Origin: Trichomonas vaginalis G3
Lineage: Eukaryota > Parabasalia > Trichomonadida > Trichomonadidae
DNA: 64,000 nucleotides
Direction of reading: 5' to 3'
Assembly: GCF_026262505.1 (NCBI RefSeq)
Contig: NC_067206.1
Span: forward strand, 31,573,896-31,637,895
Below are positions 42,380-51,447 of the stretch, in pieces; the first letter of the stretch is position 1, and each line of letters begins with the position of its first letter. The translations under genes and the position numbers were made by a program. The notes below the pieces were generated by a model. It made no database searches. It saw only the letters and a list, made by a program, of their open reading frames with translations, and was not told where the DNA came from.

Positions 42380-42692
42380 GTTGTTCTTGAACTGACTTCT
42401 CTCCGTCAAATATTGACAGTACGCCAGTTTTGACATAATATTGTATTATAAACTTTCCTTTAGAAATATCTGTAAGTTTTGAAGTTATATTTTTGTCTGC
42501 TTCAAGAACTTTCACCATCTCGGTTATACCAACTTTCTTTGCTTTATGAAAATATTTAGGTTCAGCAAAGACTGCTATTCTATAACATTTTCCATTGTTT
42601 GTGTAAAGAACTATTCTGTCAATGTATTTGTATTGTTTGTGAGTATAAACTTTGTTCTGCTTCAATTCAATAAGATATCCGAATACGTCCAT
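42273..42692 (-). CDS. 139-aa protein overlapping the capsid gene antisense (Maverick B)
   Basis: Begins MDVFGYLIELKQNKVYTHK. Residues 1-105 are Lys/Tyr/Ile-rich with alternating strands (YIDRIVLYTNNGKCYRIAVF). The last third is read antisense to the capsid C terminus, since no stop occurs earlier. The start is divergent from the 192-aa gene with only 18 bp between. No family recognised. The conserved first 105 residues in A1, A2 and B support a real gene; the overlapping tail is less certain. Confidence 0.6.
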   Translation of the reverse strand: MDVFGYLIELKQNKVYTHKQYKYIDRIVLYTNNGKCYRIAVFAEPKYFHKAKKVGITEMVKVLEADKNITSKLTDISKGKFIIQYYVKTGVLSIFDGEKSVQEQLTDLLPKSARWKLSLCQSEEPQQVSSNESSKEHLP

Positions 42693-42710
42693 CTTTTTAT
42701 TCTAAGTAAA
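42693..42710. promoter_or_regulatory. 18-bp bidirectional start box
   Basis: CTTTTTATTCTAAGTAAA is the only DNA between two divergent ATG codons. Almost the same box, TTTTTATTCTAGATAAAAT, separates the divergent pair at 59153-59170. Both contain TCTA in an AT-rich context, like the late promoters of mavirus and its giant-virus host. Promoter role is inferred. Confidence 0.6.
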
Positions 42711-43289
42711 ATGTCATTTCCGAAAAATAGAAGCGTAAGTGTTTCAAAAGGTTTAATGGCGGTGGCAGATGTGAAGTTAAATTCACCAACTCAAACAAAC
42801 AGTCAAAGTGTTGTTGTCAATGTCAAAGACAGAGATGTTGAAGTGGGGAAACCATACGAAGACGAAGATGGTATAACAATTGTTCCTGTAAAAGAACCAA
42901 CATATCCTGAAGTTAACAGAGACTTAAGTTCTGTTGCAGATATTCGAAACGACTACCAACAACTGAAAGACAAACTTCAAACTCAGGAGAAGATTTGTCA
43001 AGCTTTAAGTATAATGTTAAACTTGGTTGAGCACAACCCTGTAAAAGTGAACTCATATGTCATCGCACCTCATGAAATTTTGAAAGAACTATTGAAACTT
43101 TTGACAGAGGCAGACGATATAAACATCAAAGAAATAGAACCCGACATTGCTTGCTGTGGTGTTTCATATAATGTCATTGACAAGATATACGTTATGAAAG
43201 GAGGTGAAACGTTGAACTTAAAATATAGTTTCCCAGACGTCATAAAAATATTTGACGACCACAACATTTCATTAAAATTTATTTGCTAA
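42711..43289 (+). CDS. 192-aa element protein (Maverick B, intact)
   Basis: Begins MSFPKNRSVSVSKGLMAV. Residues 20-80 are probably disordered with acidic patches (VGKPYEDEDGITIVPVKE). A coiled-coil segment follows (DIRNDYQQLKDKLQTQEK), then an alpha/beta C-terminal domain with two adjacent Cys (IACCGVSYNV). Intact in A2 and B and always between the divergent box and the penton-like gene. Probably a minor structural or assembly protein; family unknown. Confidence 0.65.
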   Translation: MSFPKNRSVSVSKGLMAVADVKLNSPTQTNSQSVVVNVKDRDVEVGKPYEDEDGITIVPVKEPTYPEVNRDLSSVADIRNDYQQLKDKLQTQEKICQALSIMLNLVEHNPVKVNSYVIAPHEILKELLKLLTEADDINIKEIEPDIACCGVSYNVIDKIYVMKGGETLNLKYSFPDVIKIFDDHNISLKFIC

Positions 43290-43294
43290 GTAAA

Positions 43295-44092
43295 ATGGCA
43301 GAAGACATAATGGTTTATACTATTACGACTAAAAACCCTGAGTCATATAATTCTATAACAACAAACTTACAAAGTCCTCAAGGACGATATTGTAAACTAA
43401 CCTTAAACACAATGACGACTAAAGCCTGTTTTGCTCTTTTGACACCAGAAGACTTTATTGTTGTGAATGGTAAAAAATACTCCTTTGAAGATACTTACTC
43501 AGATATACCACCAACAGGTTTTGTTGACTTATTTAATACTTTACGTACGAGTGTAACATGTGCTGCAACTAGAGCAGGTTTCATTATGTTTGGATGTCCG
43601 ACTGAGTTTACTATAAACGATATGAGCTATAATACAAAACTTATTTCTGGTTTTTACTACCAACAGTTTCCTATAACAGGAAAAGGTGTCATACAAGGAA
43701 TGTCTATTCCATTGACATTAAGCACACCAATCTTATATATTGTTTCAAACTTAGGTTCAAAGTGTTATTCGAATGTCGACAGAAACTATTATGACCAAAA
43801 GATACTTATGCGTATAAACAATACTTTCTCTGCTGGTTTGCCTATTGTTCATTCGAATGCAGAATTTTCAACCTTAGTGAACTCAAACACTTTGGCAAGT
43901 ATAACGTTGACATTAGTTGACGCAAACTTTGTTCCTGTAAAACTTTTATGTCCTATGTATTTGTCAATGACGGCAGAAAGTTTCGAATTGGAAGATGCAA
44001 CTGGTGAAAGTATTGTATTACAAGAACAACTTCAACAACAAATAGCTCAAGAACAACAAATGCAACAAATGCAACAACAAAGTCAAGAATAA
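43295..44092 (+). CDS. Penton-like minor capsid protein candidate (Maverick B, intact)
   Basis: 265 residues, beginning MAEDIMVYTITTKNPESYN. Residues 1-235 are almost all predicted beta strands (GFIMFGCPTEFTINDMS, YSNVDRNYYDQKILMRI, SNTLASITLTLVDANFVP), the size of a single jelly-roll. The tail is Gln-rich (QQQIAQEQQMQQMQQQSQ). Polintons encode a single jelly-roll penton of about this size near the major capsid gene, which is the basis for the call. It starts six bases after the previous stop, with leader ATTTGCTAAGTAAAATG. Confidence 0.5.
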   Translation: MAEDIMVYTITTKNPESYNSITTNLQSPQGRYCKLTLNTMTTKACFALLTPEDFIVVNGKKYSFEDTYSDIPPTGFVDLFNTLRTSVTCAATRAGFIMFGCPTEFTINDMSYNTKLISGFYYQQFPITGKGVIQGMSIPLTLSTPILYIVSNLGSKCYSNVDRNYYDQKILMRINNTFSAGLPIVHSNAEFSTLVNSNTLASITLTLVDANFVPVKLLCPMYLSMTAESFELEDATGESIVLQEQLQQQIAQEQQMQQMQQQSQE

Positions 44093-44304
44093 AAAAAAAT
44101 AATTTTTTTATTTTTATAAAAATGTACAGAATAGATGTTTCAGATTTTTATGACTTCCAAGCATTCAGAAATATGTGTCCATTTCGAGACTATAACAAAG
44201 CAGTCGAGAATTTGAAACGTTTAGTCATTTATGTTGACTCTGCCCCAGAATGTTATGTTATGAAAGAATGGGATGTTGTCTTTAACAAACCAAGAGCAAC
44301 AATA

Positions 44305-45607
44305 TAGGGTGTCCAAAGGTGTGTTTAGCACAAACCTGAATACTGCGAATAGAAATAAACAAGTTACATATATATAAAGTTTATTTAAATATAATCACCA
44401 TTGGATTCAATCACGCGTTCGCAGCGATCGATCCAGGCTTGAAAGACACGCTTTAAATCATCATGAGAAAATTGCTCAAATTGCTCTCTTACAAAATTTT
44501 CAAGATCATCTGGACTCGCGAATTCGCGTCCTTCAGCTCTCTTTTTTAGCGTGCCGAATAAATAAAAGTCAGAGGGTGCAATATCAGGTGAATAAATTGG
44601 GTTTGGAACAACTTTGACATTGTTTTCCACCAAGTAATTCATTACCTTATGACTTTTGTGAACTTTTGAATTATCAAAATGAATTGCAAACTTTTGTTTT
44701 TGTTGTTTGGATTTCTCAAACTCATCAGAATTGATAATTTGAGTAAGAACATTGTCAATTAGATACTGAGCATTCATCGTATTAGGTTTTTGAAGAATAT
44801 CAATTGCGATGATGCCATTCACGCCCCAAAAAACCGACAACATCATCATTGGTGTGTCAATTTTTTTCTTCGGGAATGTTTGCGGATTTTCATCCTTCGG
44901 GATCCACATGATTTTGGCTTCTGTTGCATATTGAAACCAAGACTCGTCCCCTGTTACTAAAAAGCGAAACTTCTTGGATTGATACGCACCCAATATAGAG
45001 AGGAGCTCTTTCGAAGATTGGACTCTAGATTTTTTTTGAACTGAATTAAGGTTGTGCGGAACCCAACGTGTATACGCTAGTTTGTAGTTCAAATAATTGT
45101 GCAGATAATAACTGACTGTTGTACGTGGTATCTTTGTCATCTCCTCTATCCTTCTGAGTGATGCTCTTGGGTCTTCATCTAGCGCTTGAAGAATTGCTTT
45201 GATTTTTCTTTGATCCGGCGATTTTTTGTCAATTTTTATGATGGGCGCCTTTTTGTTCATGAAGTGATACATCCTAACATGATACGTTACAGTGGAATAG
45301 CTAAGAGCATCCATACCGAAGCATTTTACCAATGTCTCGTAGATTTTTTTACAGTCTTTGCATTTTTTTGCAAGAGCGAGGATGTTTTCTTTATGATTCA
45401 TTAAAAAATGAAAAAAATCCCGCCAAAATTTCCCGCGAAACCGCCTCTTGTCTCAAAATTCATTTTATATCCCGGCATGGCGCCAAAATACAACATACTC
45501 ATCATATACATATATTCATATTTTTTATTATATATTTATAATCAGCATATATCTCCTTTAATAGTCTCATATAGAGCGCTGTGCTAAACGCACCTTTGGA
45601 CACCCTA
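44305..45607 (-). mobile_element. Mariner element of the Tvmar1 type inserted in Maverick B
   Basis: 1,303 bp bounded by inverted repeats that read TAGGGTGTCCAAAGGTG on both ends and extend with one mismatch to GTTTAGCACA. It is flanked by TA duplications at 44303-44304 and 45608-45609. The empty site is visible in A1 (around 10171) and A2 as CAACAATAGTTTC. It encodes one uninterrupted transposase on minus. Tvmar1 is the known T. vaginalis mariner of this size; the identification is from family knowledge, not a search. Confidence 0.95.
44385..45401 (-). CDS. Mariner transposase, 338 aa, intact
   Basis: Begins MNHKENILALAKKCKDCK. The N-terminal half has two helix-turn-helix regions (PRASLRRIEEMTKIPRTTVS). 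The catalytic triad is D,D34D: VTGDESWF, IHFDNSKVH and YSPDIAPSDFYLFG, with 34 residues between the second and third Asp. The linker-type motif WVPHNLN is present (canonical WVPHEL). It cuts and pastes its own element at TA sites. Length matches the mariner family and no stop or frameshift is seen, so it could be active. Confidence 0.93.
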   Translation of the reverse strand: MNHKENILALAKKCKDCKKIYETLVKCFGMDALSYSTVTYHVRMYHFMNKKAPIIKIDKKSPDQRKIKAILQALDEDPRASLRRIEEMTKIPRTTVSYYLHNYLNYKLAYTRWVPHNLNSVQKKSRVQSSKELLSILGAYQSKKFRFLVTGDESWFQYATEAKIMWIPKDENPQTFPKKKIDTPMMMLSVFWGVNGIIAIDILQKPNTMNAQYLIDNVLTQIINSDEFEKSKQQKQKFAIHFDNSKVHKSHKVMNYLVENNVKVVPNPIYSPDIAPSDFYLFGTLKKRAEGREFASPDDLENFVREQFEQFSHDDLKRVFQAWIDRCERVIESNGDYI

Positions 45608-46698
45608 TAGTTTCAGAACAAGAATGTAGACAGAAACTTAAGAAAATAAAAGTCGTACAAGTTGGCATGAAGATGTTAGATGCTTGGGATATCTTATTGT
45701 CAAAGTTAGAAGATTTTTCAGTTCGAGGTATAAAGTTCTATACACCTTCTCCAAACTTCTATTCTATCTTCACTGGATATAAATACGAACAAGTAGAATG
45801 GAAAGAAAATATTATAGAAGCTTGGTTAGACCATGTCAAAGAAATTATATGCAATGGAAACGAAAAGGTTTATGAGTATATCTTATGTTGGTTTGCAAAC
45901 ATCTTACAACATCCAAGTGCTAAAAATGAAACTGCTCTCATTATAATTGGAAAACAAGGAACAGGTAAGAATACTTTCTTTACAGATATCTTATGCAAAC
46001 TATTAGAAGGTTATTCGAACCCGAATATGACAAACTTAGAAAACATCTGTGGCAAGTTTAACTCCTCAATAGAGAATATGAAACTTATAGTATGTAACGA
46101 ACTTCAAAGTATAGATACAACAAAAGTTTTGAACTCAGATGCTTTGAAGAGTCTTATAACAGACAAAGTTGGAGTTGTTGAAAGAAAATATAAAGACCAA
46201 AGAGTTTGTGAAAATGTTGCAAACTTCATTATGGTTTCAAACAATGCTGTTCCGATGAAGTTAGAAAGTTCTGACAGAAGATATGTAGTTGTCAGAACGT
46301 CAGATTCTCATATGCAAGATACAGAATATTTTGACGACTTAGCAGAAACTTTGACACCTAACTTTTACAACCACTTGTTCTCATATTTTATGACATTAGA
46401 TATTTCAAAGTTCAATCCAAGACAAATTCCATATACCGAAGAGAGACAAACATTGTTAGAAGCAAACAAGAGTGTATATGAACTGTTCGTAGATGAAACT
46501 GACTTTGTGTCATTAGATGAAAGGTCATTGTACGATTCGTATAAACAATATTGTCAAGAATATGGTTATATGGCAGCGTCTAAACGAACATTCTTGGCAA
46601 ATGTCAAAAATCTTTTAGACATACAGAACGGCGTATATACAAAGAAAAATTTTTCTGAGTAAATTTAAAAAAAAATATTTTTTTATCCGATAGAAAAG

Positions 46699-47118
46699 AT
46701 GGCAAAATTCATCTCAGTAAATAAGTACATGACAGAAGTCAAAGATAAGTTAGCTCCATTCGCATATTTGAATGTTTACTTCTATAATTTTGAAAAGTCT
46801 ACATTTGACAAAGTTTGGAACATTGCACCAGTTAAGTTTGCTGTTGTTAGAAAAAGTGGTGCAACTTTTGAAGACTTAGACATAGAAGGTTTGTTAACAG
46901 TCAAAGAAAGTTTTGACAGAAGGTTTTCAAACCTTAAAGAAGGCAAAGCATACAAACTTGTTATACCTTATGAACCAAAGAAAGCAGACGACTATGAATA
47001 TTATGAGTCTAAGATAGTTGAAGTTCAAGGTAAATTGGGTAAAAAGATTTTAGAGTCTAAACCAGTGTTTGCTCCTAAAGAGGAAGAGAACATTGACATT
47101 GACCCAGAAATGTTCTAA
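46699..47118 (+). CDS. 139-aa protein MAKFISVNKYM (Maverick B, intact)
   Basis: Compact alpha/beta protein: KLAPFAYLNVYFYNFEKST, then KAYKLVIPYEPKKADDYEYY, then an acidic tail ENIDIDPEMF. A beta-rich core with acidic C terminus next to the helicase is the layout of many viral single-strand DNA-binding proteins, so that role is possible, but no motif proves it. B differs from A1/A2 mainly in the first 60 residues. Converges with the 149-aa-type gene at a symmetric AATAAAATTTTATTTTT junction, which may end both transcripts. Confidence 0.6.
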   Translation: MAKFISVNKYMTEVKDKLAPFAYLNVYFYNFEKSTFDKVWNIAPVKFAVVRKSGATFEDLDIEGLLTVKESFDRRFSNLKEGKAYKLVIPYEPKKADDYEYYESKIVEVQGKLGKKILESKPVFAPKEEENIDIDPEMF

Positions 47119-47134
47119 AAATAAAATTTTATTT

Positions 47135-47585
47135 TTACATGTCAAATTTCTTTTTCTCTGGAACTGGCTCTGGTTCAGGTTCTTTCTTCTCTTCTACTTT
47201 TTTCTCTTTCTTTCCTTTCTTCTTCTTTTCTGGTGGAGTTATGTCAAATTTCTCAGAACCATATTTCTGTAAAAGTTCTTTGTCCTGTAATAGCTCATCT
47301 ATTCTGTTTTCTATTTCATCTTCAAGAACAGCGCATGTGTCTTCTTTGCATTCTAAGAACTTTTGTTGGACTTCATCTTTCCAATCGTGTCATCTCTGTC
47401 AACAAGTCTGTCATTGACAAATTTTAAGACTGCTCTTTGTAATTATGGTTCTTGTCATATTCCCAGAAACAGAACTTTAGAACAAATTCACCTTTCTTGT
47501 TTACACTATGTAAGATTTTATGGTCGACAGATGTTTTGCTGTCAAAAAGTTTGTCTCGAATATAGATAGCGAAATCGCTAGACAT
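47135..47585 (-). pseudogene. 149-aa-type protein (Maverick B copy)
   Basis: Counterpart of the intact A1 gene at 11716-12165, with the same start and Lys/Glu tail. It looks broken. Divergent from the ATPase. Confidence 0.6.
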
Positions 47586-47621
47586 TTTCAAAAAGATAAA
47601 AATTTTAATTTTTCTAAAAAT
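47586..47621. promoter_or_regulatory. 36-bp divergent promoter of the ATPase and 149-aa genes
   Basis: TTTCAAAAAGATAAAAATTTT then AATTTTTCTAAAAAT. Read either way it gives an ATTTTTATCTTTT or AATTTTTCTAAAAAT tract ending at the ATG. The same spacer occurs at 12166-12201 and 25365-25400. Promoter role inferred from position and conservation. Confidence 0.55.
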
Positions 47622-48497
47622 ATGTTAGAAAAAAAGTTTGCTGACATTGACAAGAAATTTGAGAATGTTTTAAACAAGAACAAGAGGAAGTTAGAAAATG
47701 CTCAGATAAAGCCTATACATGACAAGTTCTTATTTGCTCAGAATGGTATAACAGGTCTAATCGCACCACCTGGGTCGGGTAAGACTTTCACTTATCTTAA
47801 AATGGCTGCACAACAACAAGAACTAGATGAGAAGAACCCATTTTATGAGTTAGTAGTCATTTGTAGTACTTCTGGTCAATTTGACCAAACCGTAAATTCG
47901 TTCAAAGATATTATAAAGAAGTCTAAGTTAGTATGTATAAAAGACTCTGAGTTGTTAGATTGGATAAAGAAGTACCAAAGAAGAGTTTTGAAGTACAATG
48001 CTATAAATGAGTATGTCAATTCTAAGTTTAAAGACCCAAATGAGGAAATGCAGAGAATATTAGAGAAGAAACACTTCAGAAACAAACAGAAAGAGATAGA
48101 ATACATTTCGAAGAAATTGCAATCTTACGATTGGAAGACATACCCTCATAGGTGTCTTCTTATCTTAGATGACTTTGCTTCTCATCCTTTGTTAAAGAAC
48201 AGAGAACAAGACATGTGTCGAATTCTTAAGAAGCTCAGACACTTTAACATCTCTGTTGTCATTTGTGTACAGACAGCAAAGAGTTTAAGTAAGGATGTAA
48301 AGAGAATACTTACTGATATCATACTTTTCCCCGGATTGTCCGAAGACGATTTCATGGAACTTATGAAAGAGTCCATGGCAGGTAAGTTTGACAGACATGA
48401 ACTATGGGAGAAGTATAAAGTCATACAAGACCCTCATACTTCTTTCAGAATTCATATCTACGCAAACAAAGTTCAAATTGTAAAAAGTCAAGCTTGA
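47622..48497 (+). CDS. Genome-packaging ATPase, A32-like (Maverick B, intact)
   Basis: Same 291-residue protein as at 12202: Walker A LIAPPGSGKT, Walker B LLILDDFA, and a conserved basic region LRHFNISVVICVQTAKSLS. It belongs to the FtsK/HerA packaging branch. The start MLEKKFADIDKKFENV follows the divergent spacer. Downstream lies the minisatellite, not another packaging gene. Confidence 0.88.
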   Translation: MLEKKFADIDKKFENVLNKNKRKLENAQIKPIHDKFLFAQNGITGLIAPPGSGKTFTYLKMAAQQQELDEKNPFYELVVICSTSGQFDQTVNSFKDIIKKSKLVCIKDSELLDWIKKYQRRVLKYNAINEYVNSKFKDPNEEMQRILEKKHFRNKQKEIEYISKKLQSYDWKTYPHRCLLILDDFASHPLLKNREQDMCRILKKLRHFNISVVICVQTAKSLSKDVKRILTDIILFPGLSEDDFMELMKESMAGKFDRHELWEKYKVIQDPHTSFRIHIYANKVQIVKSQA

Positions 48498-48539
48498 AAA
48501 TGTAAGTGTTTTAGTCTTAGTCTGTTGTGGTGCTGGGGC

Positions 48540-48960
48540 TGTCGGTTCTTCTGGCTTTGGGGCTGTCGGTTGGTGGTACGTCGGACATTCGTTTGTGTCC
48601 TGTCGGATGGAAGAACTTTTTCTGTCGGAAGGAAGGACTCGGAATGTCGGAAGGAAGGACTCGGAATGTCGGAAGGAAGGACTCGGAATGTCGGAAGGAA
48701 AAACTTTTTCTGAAGTTCGACCAAAAAGTTCTCAATTTTCGAAAATTTGAATGGTTTACGGACGAACAACAGAAAAAATTTTGCCTGTCGGAAGGAAATT
48801 TTTTTCCAGTTGTCGGGAAATTTTTTTCCAGTTGGAAGGAAGGACTTGGAATGTCGGATGGAAGGACTCGGAATGTCGGATGGAAGGACTCGGAATGTCG
48901 GAAGGAAGGACTCGGAATGTCGGATGGAAGGACTCGGAATGCCAGAAGGATTTGACAAGG
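48540..48960. repeat. 22-bp minisatellite with gene-pair remnants (Maverick B)
   Basis: Two blocks of the unit GTCGGAAGGAAGGACTCGGA plus AT (about three copies near 48620-48700 and five near 48835-48940). They are separated by a 150-bp spacer shared with A1 (13290-13360). As 22 is not a multiple of three, the repeat reads open in several frames on both strands; none is credited as a gene. The left edge carries the 5' end of the Pro/Gln-rich cargo gene (MSDVPPTDS) and the right edge a DEAIYF-like start. Confidence 0.85.
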
Positions 48961-49021
48961 CAATTTACTTTATAGAGCTACTTGAGCCATCTGAAGTCAA
49001 GCGTAAAAATAAATGGTTCAT

Positions 49022-49801
49022 CTACCCTACTTGTTTGAAGTTGTCAAAATACTCTGTTATTTTTTCCTTTAACAATGGCAAATCTTCTTTGAAGGTAAGA
49101 ATTGTACAACCTTTAATATCATAGTGTGTTTGAGGTAAAGTATCTTGAACTATTTGTTTCACATCTTCATTCGGTGTCATTGAAATCGGTAAGTTTTCGC
49201 GATAGAACCAATTTCTGTCAGATTTGTAAATCTTAGCAAGGTCGTAAAAGCTTTTGTTGTTTCTTCTGACTAAATGCAACATAACCATATCTCTGTCTTC
49301 TTCATTTTCCATCTCTTCAGTATAAATCATATACTTATAGTTCTTTTCCTTTCCTTTTGGTACCGAACGTGGTATTCTTTTCTGTATGTTTTTGTCTTCT
49401 TTCATCATATCTTCTCTCTGCTTTGTACAAAGTTCGTCAAGTAGCATAAGTATGTAGATTGCATAACGAGGTGAAGCCCACATTGCTATTGAACTAACTA
49501 GGAACTTATGAACATATATACCTTTTAGATGTGATGGTAAGTTTTGTCTGTCTTGGTACATCTTTTTAAGTTCTACATGTTCAAACTCACTGAGGAGTTC
49601 ATGAGTGCTATTTAATTCAAACCAATCTTGTGGTTTCATAGTATCTGGAGCAAAACATGCTGTCAAAATACTTTGCATCTGGTACATATCGTCTTTGACC
49701 GAACGAATGAGACGGAGTTGTTTGTTAAACTGAACCCACTCATATTCTTCATTTATAGCTTCATGGACTATAACTGTTGTTGTGTTCTCGGTTGTTGACA
49801 T
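49022..49801 (-). CDS. KilA-N domain protein (Maverick B, intact)
   Basis: 259 residues, beginning MSTTENTTTVIVHEAINEE. The KilA-N core reads DWFELNSTHELLSEFEHVEL and YVHKFLVSSIAMWASPRYA. The first 60 and last 120 residues are almost identical to A1/A2, but the core between them is strongly diverged, as if exchanged. Likely a DNA-binding regulator. Minus strand, convergent with the ATPase, with leader TTTTGTATGTAAAGACAGATATG. Confidence 0.8.
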   Translation of the reverse strand: MSTTENTTTVIVHEAINEEYEWVQFNKQLRLIRSVKDDMYQMQSILTACFAPDTMKPQDWFELNSTHELLSEFEHVELKKMYQDRQNLPSHLKGIYVHKFLVSSIAMWASPRYAIYILMLLDELCTKQREDMMKEDKNIQKRIPRSVPKGKEKNYKYMIYTEEMENEEDRDMVMLHLVRRNNKSFYDLAKIYKSDRNWFYRENLPISMTPNEDVKQIVQDTLPQTHYDIKGCTILTFKEDLPLLKEKITEYFDNFKQVG

Positions 49802-49859
49802 ATCTGTCTTTACATACAAAATAAAAAAATAAATAAAAATAAAACTAACTTTATTTTTT

Positions 49860-50372
49860 CTATCTTAAGGAAATTCATGAAAATTCATACGGAATTCAGC
49901 AAAAATAATGTTTAGGGTAGAATGGTAGATCTACCCTCTTTTCTACCCTCTTTTCTACCCTCTTGAATTTTCATGAATTTTATATATTAATGTTTTGTCA
50001 TGATTTCATCGTATATGTTTTGTCAAGACTTCTTCTTCGTAATGAGCGTAAATGACCAAAAAATAATGTTTAGGGTAGATGGGTAGATATAACCTGATAT
50101 CTACCCTCTTTTCTACCCTCTTGAATTTTCATGATTTCTTCGTAAATGTTTTGTCAAGACTTCTTCGTAAATGTTTTGTCATGATTTCATCGTATATGTT
50201 TTGTCATGATTTCATCGTATATGTTTTGTCACCTCTTGAATTTTCATGATTTCTTCGTATATGTTTTGTCAAAACTTCTTCTTCGTAATGAGCGTAAATG
50301 ACCAAAAAATAATGTTTAGGGTAGAAGGGTAGATATAACCCGATATCTACCCTCATTTCTACCCCAGTTATT
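49860..50372. repeat. Palindrome units and 25-bp repeat variants (Maverick B)
   Basis: Three palindrome units (about 49903-49975, 50056-50126, 50306-50366) with centres GGTAGATCTACC, GGGTAGATATAACC and GGGTAGATATAACCC. They are interleaved with GTTTTGTCATGATTTCATCG-type repeats. No gene. The block separates the KilA-N gene from the Cys/His gene. Confidence 0.8.
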
Positions 50373-51285
50373 TTATAAGCGTTTTACATGGTAAACATTG
50401 TGAATTCGTGAAATTCTAAACAATTTCGTAGCTTCTATTTCTTCTGTCAGTACATCGAATGTTTTAACAATGCCGAAGGTTTCTTTATATTTCTTCTTGA
50501 CATCTGAAAGAAGGAAATCGTCAGCTGTTGGATAGTTTTTGTTTAGAAATGTCAACATGTCCATTTTATCTTCTACTGGTTTCTCTGCCTCCCTCTTTAA
50601 GTCAGCATAGTTTCGCATACGTTCTATCTCTTTGACGGGTAGTAGTTATATTTCCTCATTGCTGCTTTACATTTAGAACATTGTGGGTTCATTTTTGCGT
50701 TATATTCTGAAACCTTACCTGCTAGTATGACTAAGGCGTCAATTGCTCTCTTTAACTCAAAAGTTGCGGGTTTTATCTGTTCATTCCATATCTTACCTCT
50801 TCTATCTTTATCTCTTATCTGCCATACACATTCAGCAACTAACGAAACAAAGTTGTCGTAGGTCTTAAACTCCCCAGATTTGTATATGTCAGAGATTTCT
50901 TATATACCATATCGCAATCTTTGTCCATGACTTTGTGGTTGCAATGAAATCCAAGAAACTCATAGTTAACCTTTCGTATGAACTTCTTTATTTCTACTGA
51001 GTCAGTTGCTTTGACTTCTATTTCATCGAATTCTGGAATAGTAAGCTTTTGTTGTTGGATTTCAGGCAATTTGGGTAAATGGTCAATAATATCCTGCATT
51101 TCATAAAGATATTCTTCATCTGTTTCATCTTTTGCAGTGCAATCTAAATCTCCTTGGAGAAGTTCTTGCTTTATCTTCTGGATTTCTGTTTCGAAAGTAT
51201 ATGAAGAAGGAATGAAGCTTTTCATCTCTACTAACATTGAAGTTGGGTTCATGACTAACGAGTTTGGTGCTGTTGTTGCTAACAT
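50373..51285 (-). pseudogene. 304-aa-type Cys/His protein (Maverick B copy)
   Basis: Counterpart of the intact A1 gene at 15629-16543, with the same FHCNHKVMDKDC motif. It looks broken, with two or three disruptions. Palindrome units flank it on both sides. Confidence 0.65.
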
Positions 51286-51447
51286 GTTCTTACAATAAAA
51301 ATAAAAAATATTTTTTTAAAAAAACTAACTTTATTTTTTATTTCGGGAAAATTCATGAAAATTCAAGAGGGTAGAAAACAGGTTAGAAAACAGGTTATAT
51401 CTACCCATCTACCCTAAACATTATTTTTGTCGAAAAAAATGGTTCAT

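Larger units (their letters stand above)
44122..46662 (+). pseudogene. SF3 (D5-like) helicase interrupted by a mariner (Maverick B)
   Basis: Outside the mariner the frame is open. SF3 motifs: ALIIIGKQGTGKNTF (Walker A), MKLIVCNELQSID (Walker B), NFIMVSNNAVPM (sensor) and ESSDRRYVVVR (arginine-finger region). The N-terminal part is the D5_N/DUF5906-like region seen in primase-helicases of Polintons and large DNA viruses. It would unwind DNA for protein-primed replication. The leader TTTTTTTATTTTTATAAAAATG is shared with PolB. A 1.3-kb mariner splits the gene, as described separately. Confidence 0.85.

Noticed and set aside
46663-46700. Spliceosomal intron signals in the T-rich leaders
   Set aside because: No GT...AG pair with the extended T. 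vaginalis intron motifs was found; the leaders fit start boxes better.
48488-49124. Several 60-160 aa open frames on both strands across the minisatellite
   Set aside because: They come from a 22-bp repeat lacking stops in several frames; the protein sequences are simple repeats and differ in frame between A1 and B.
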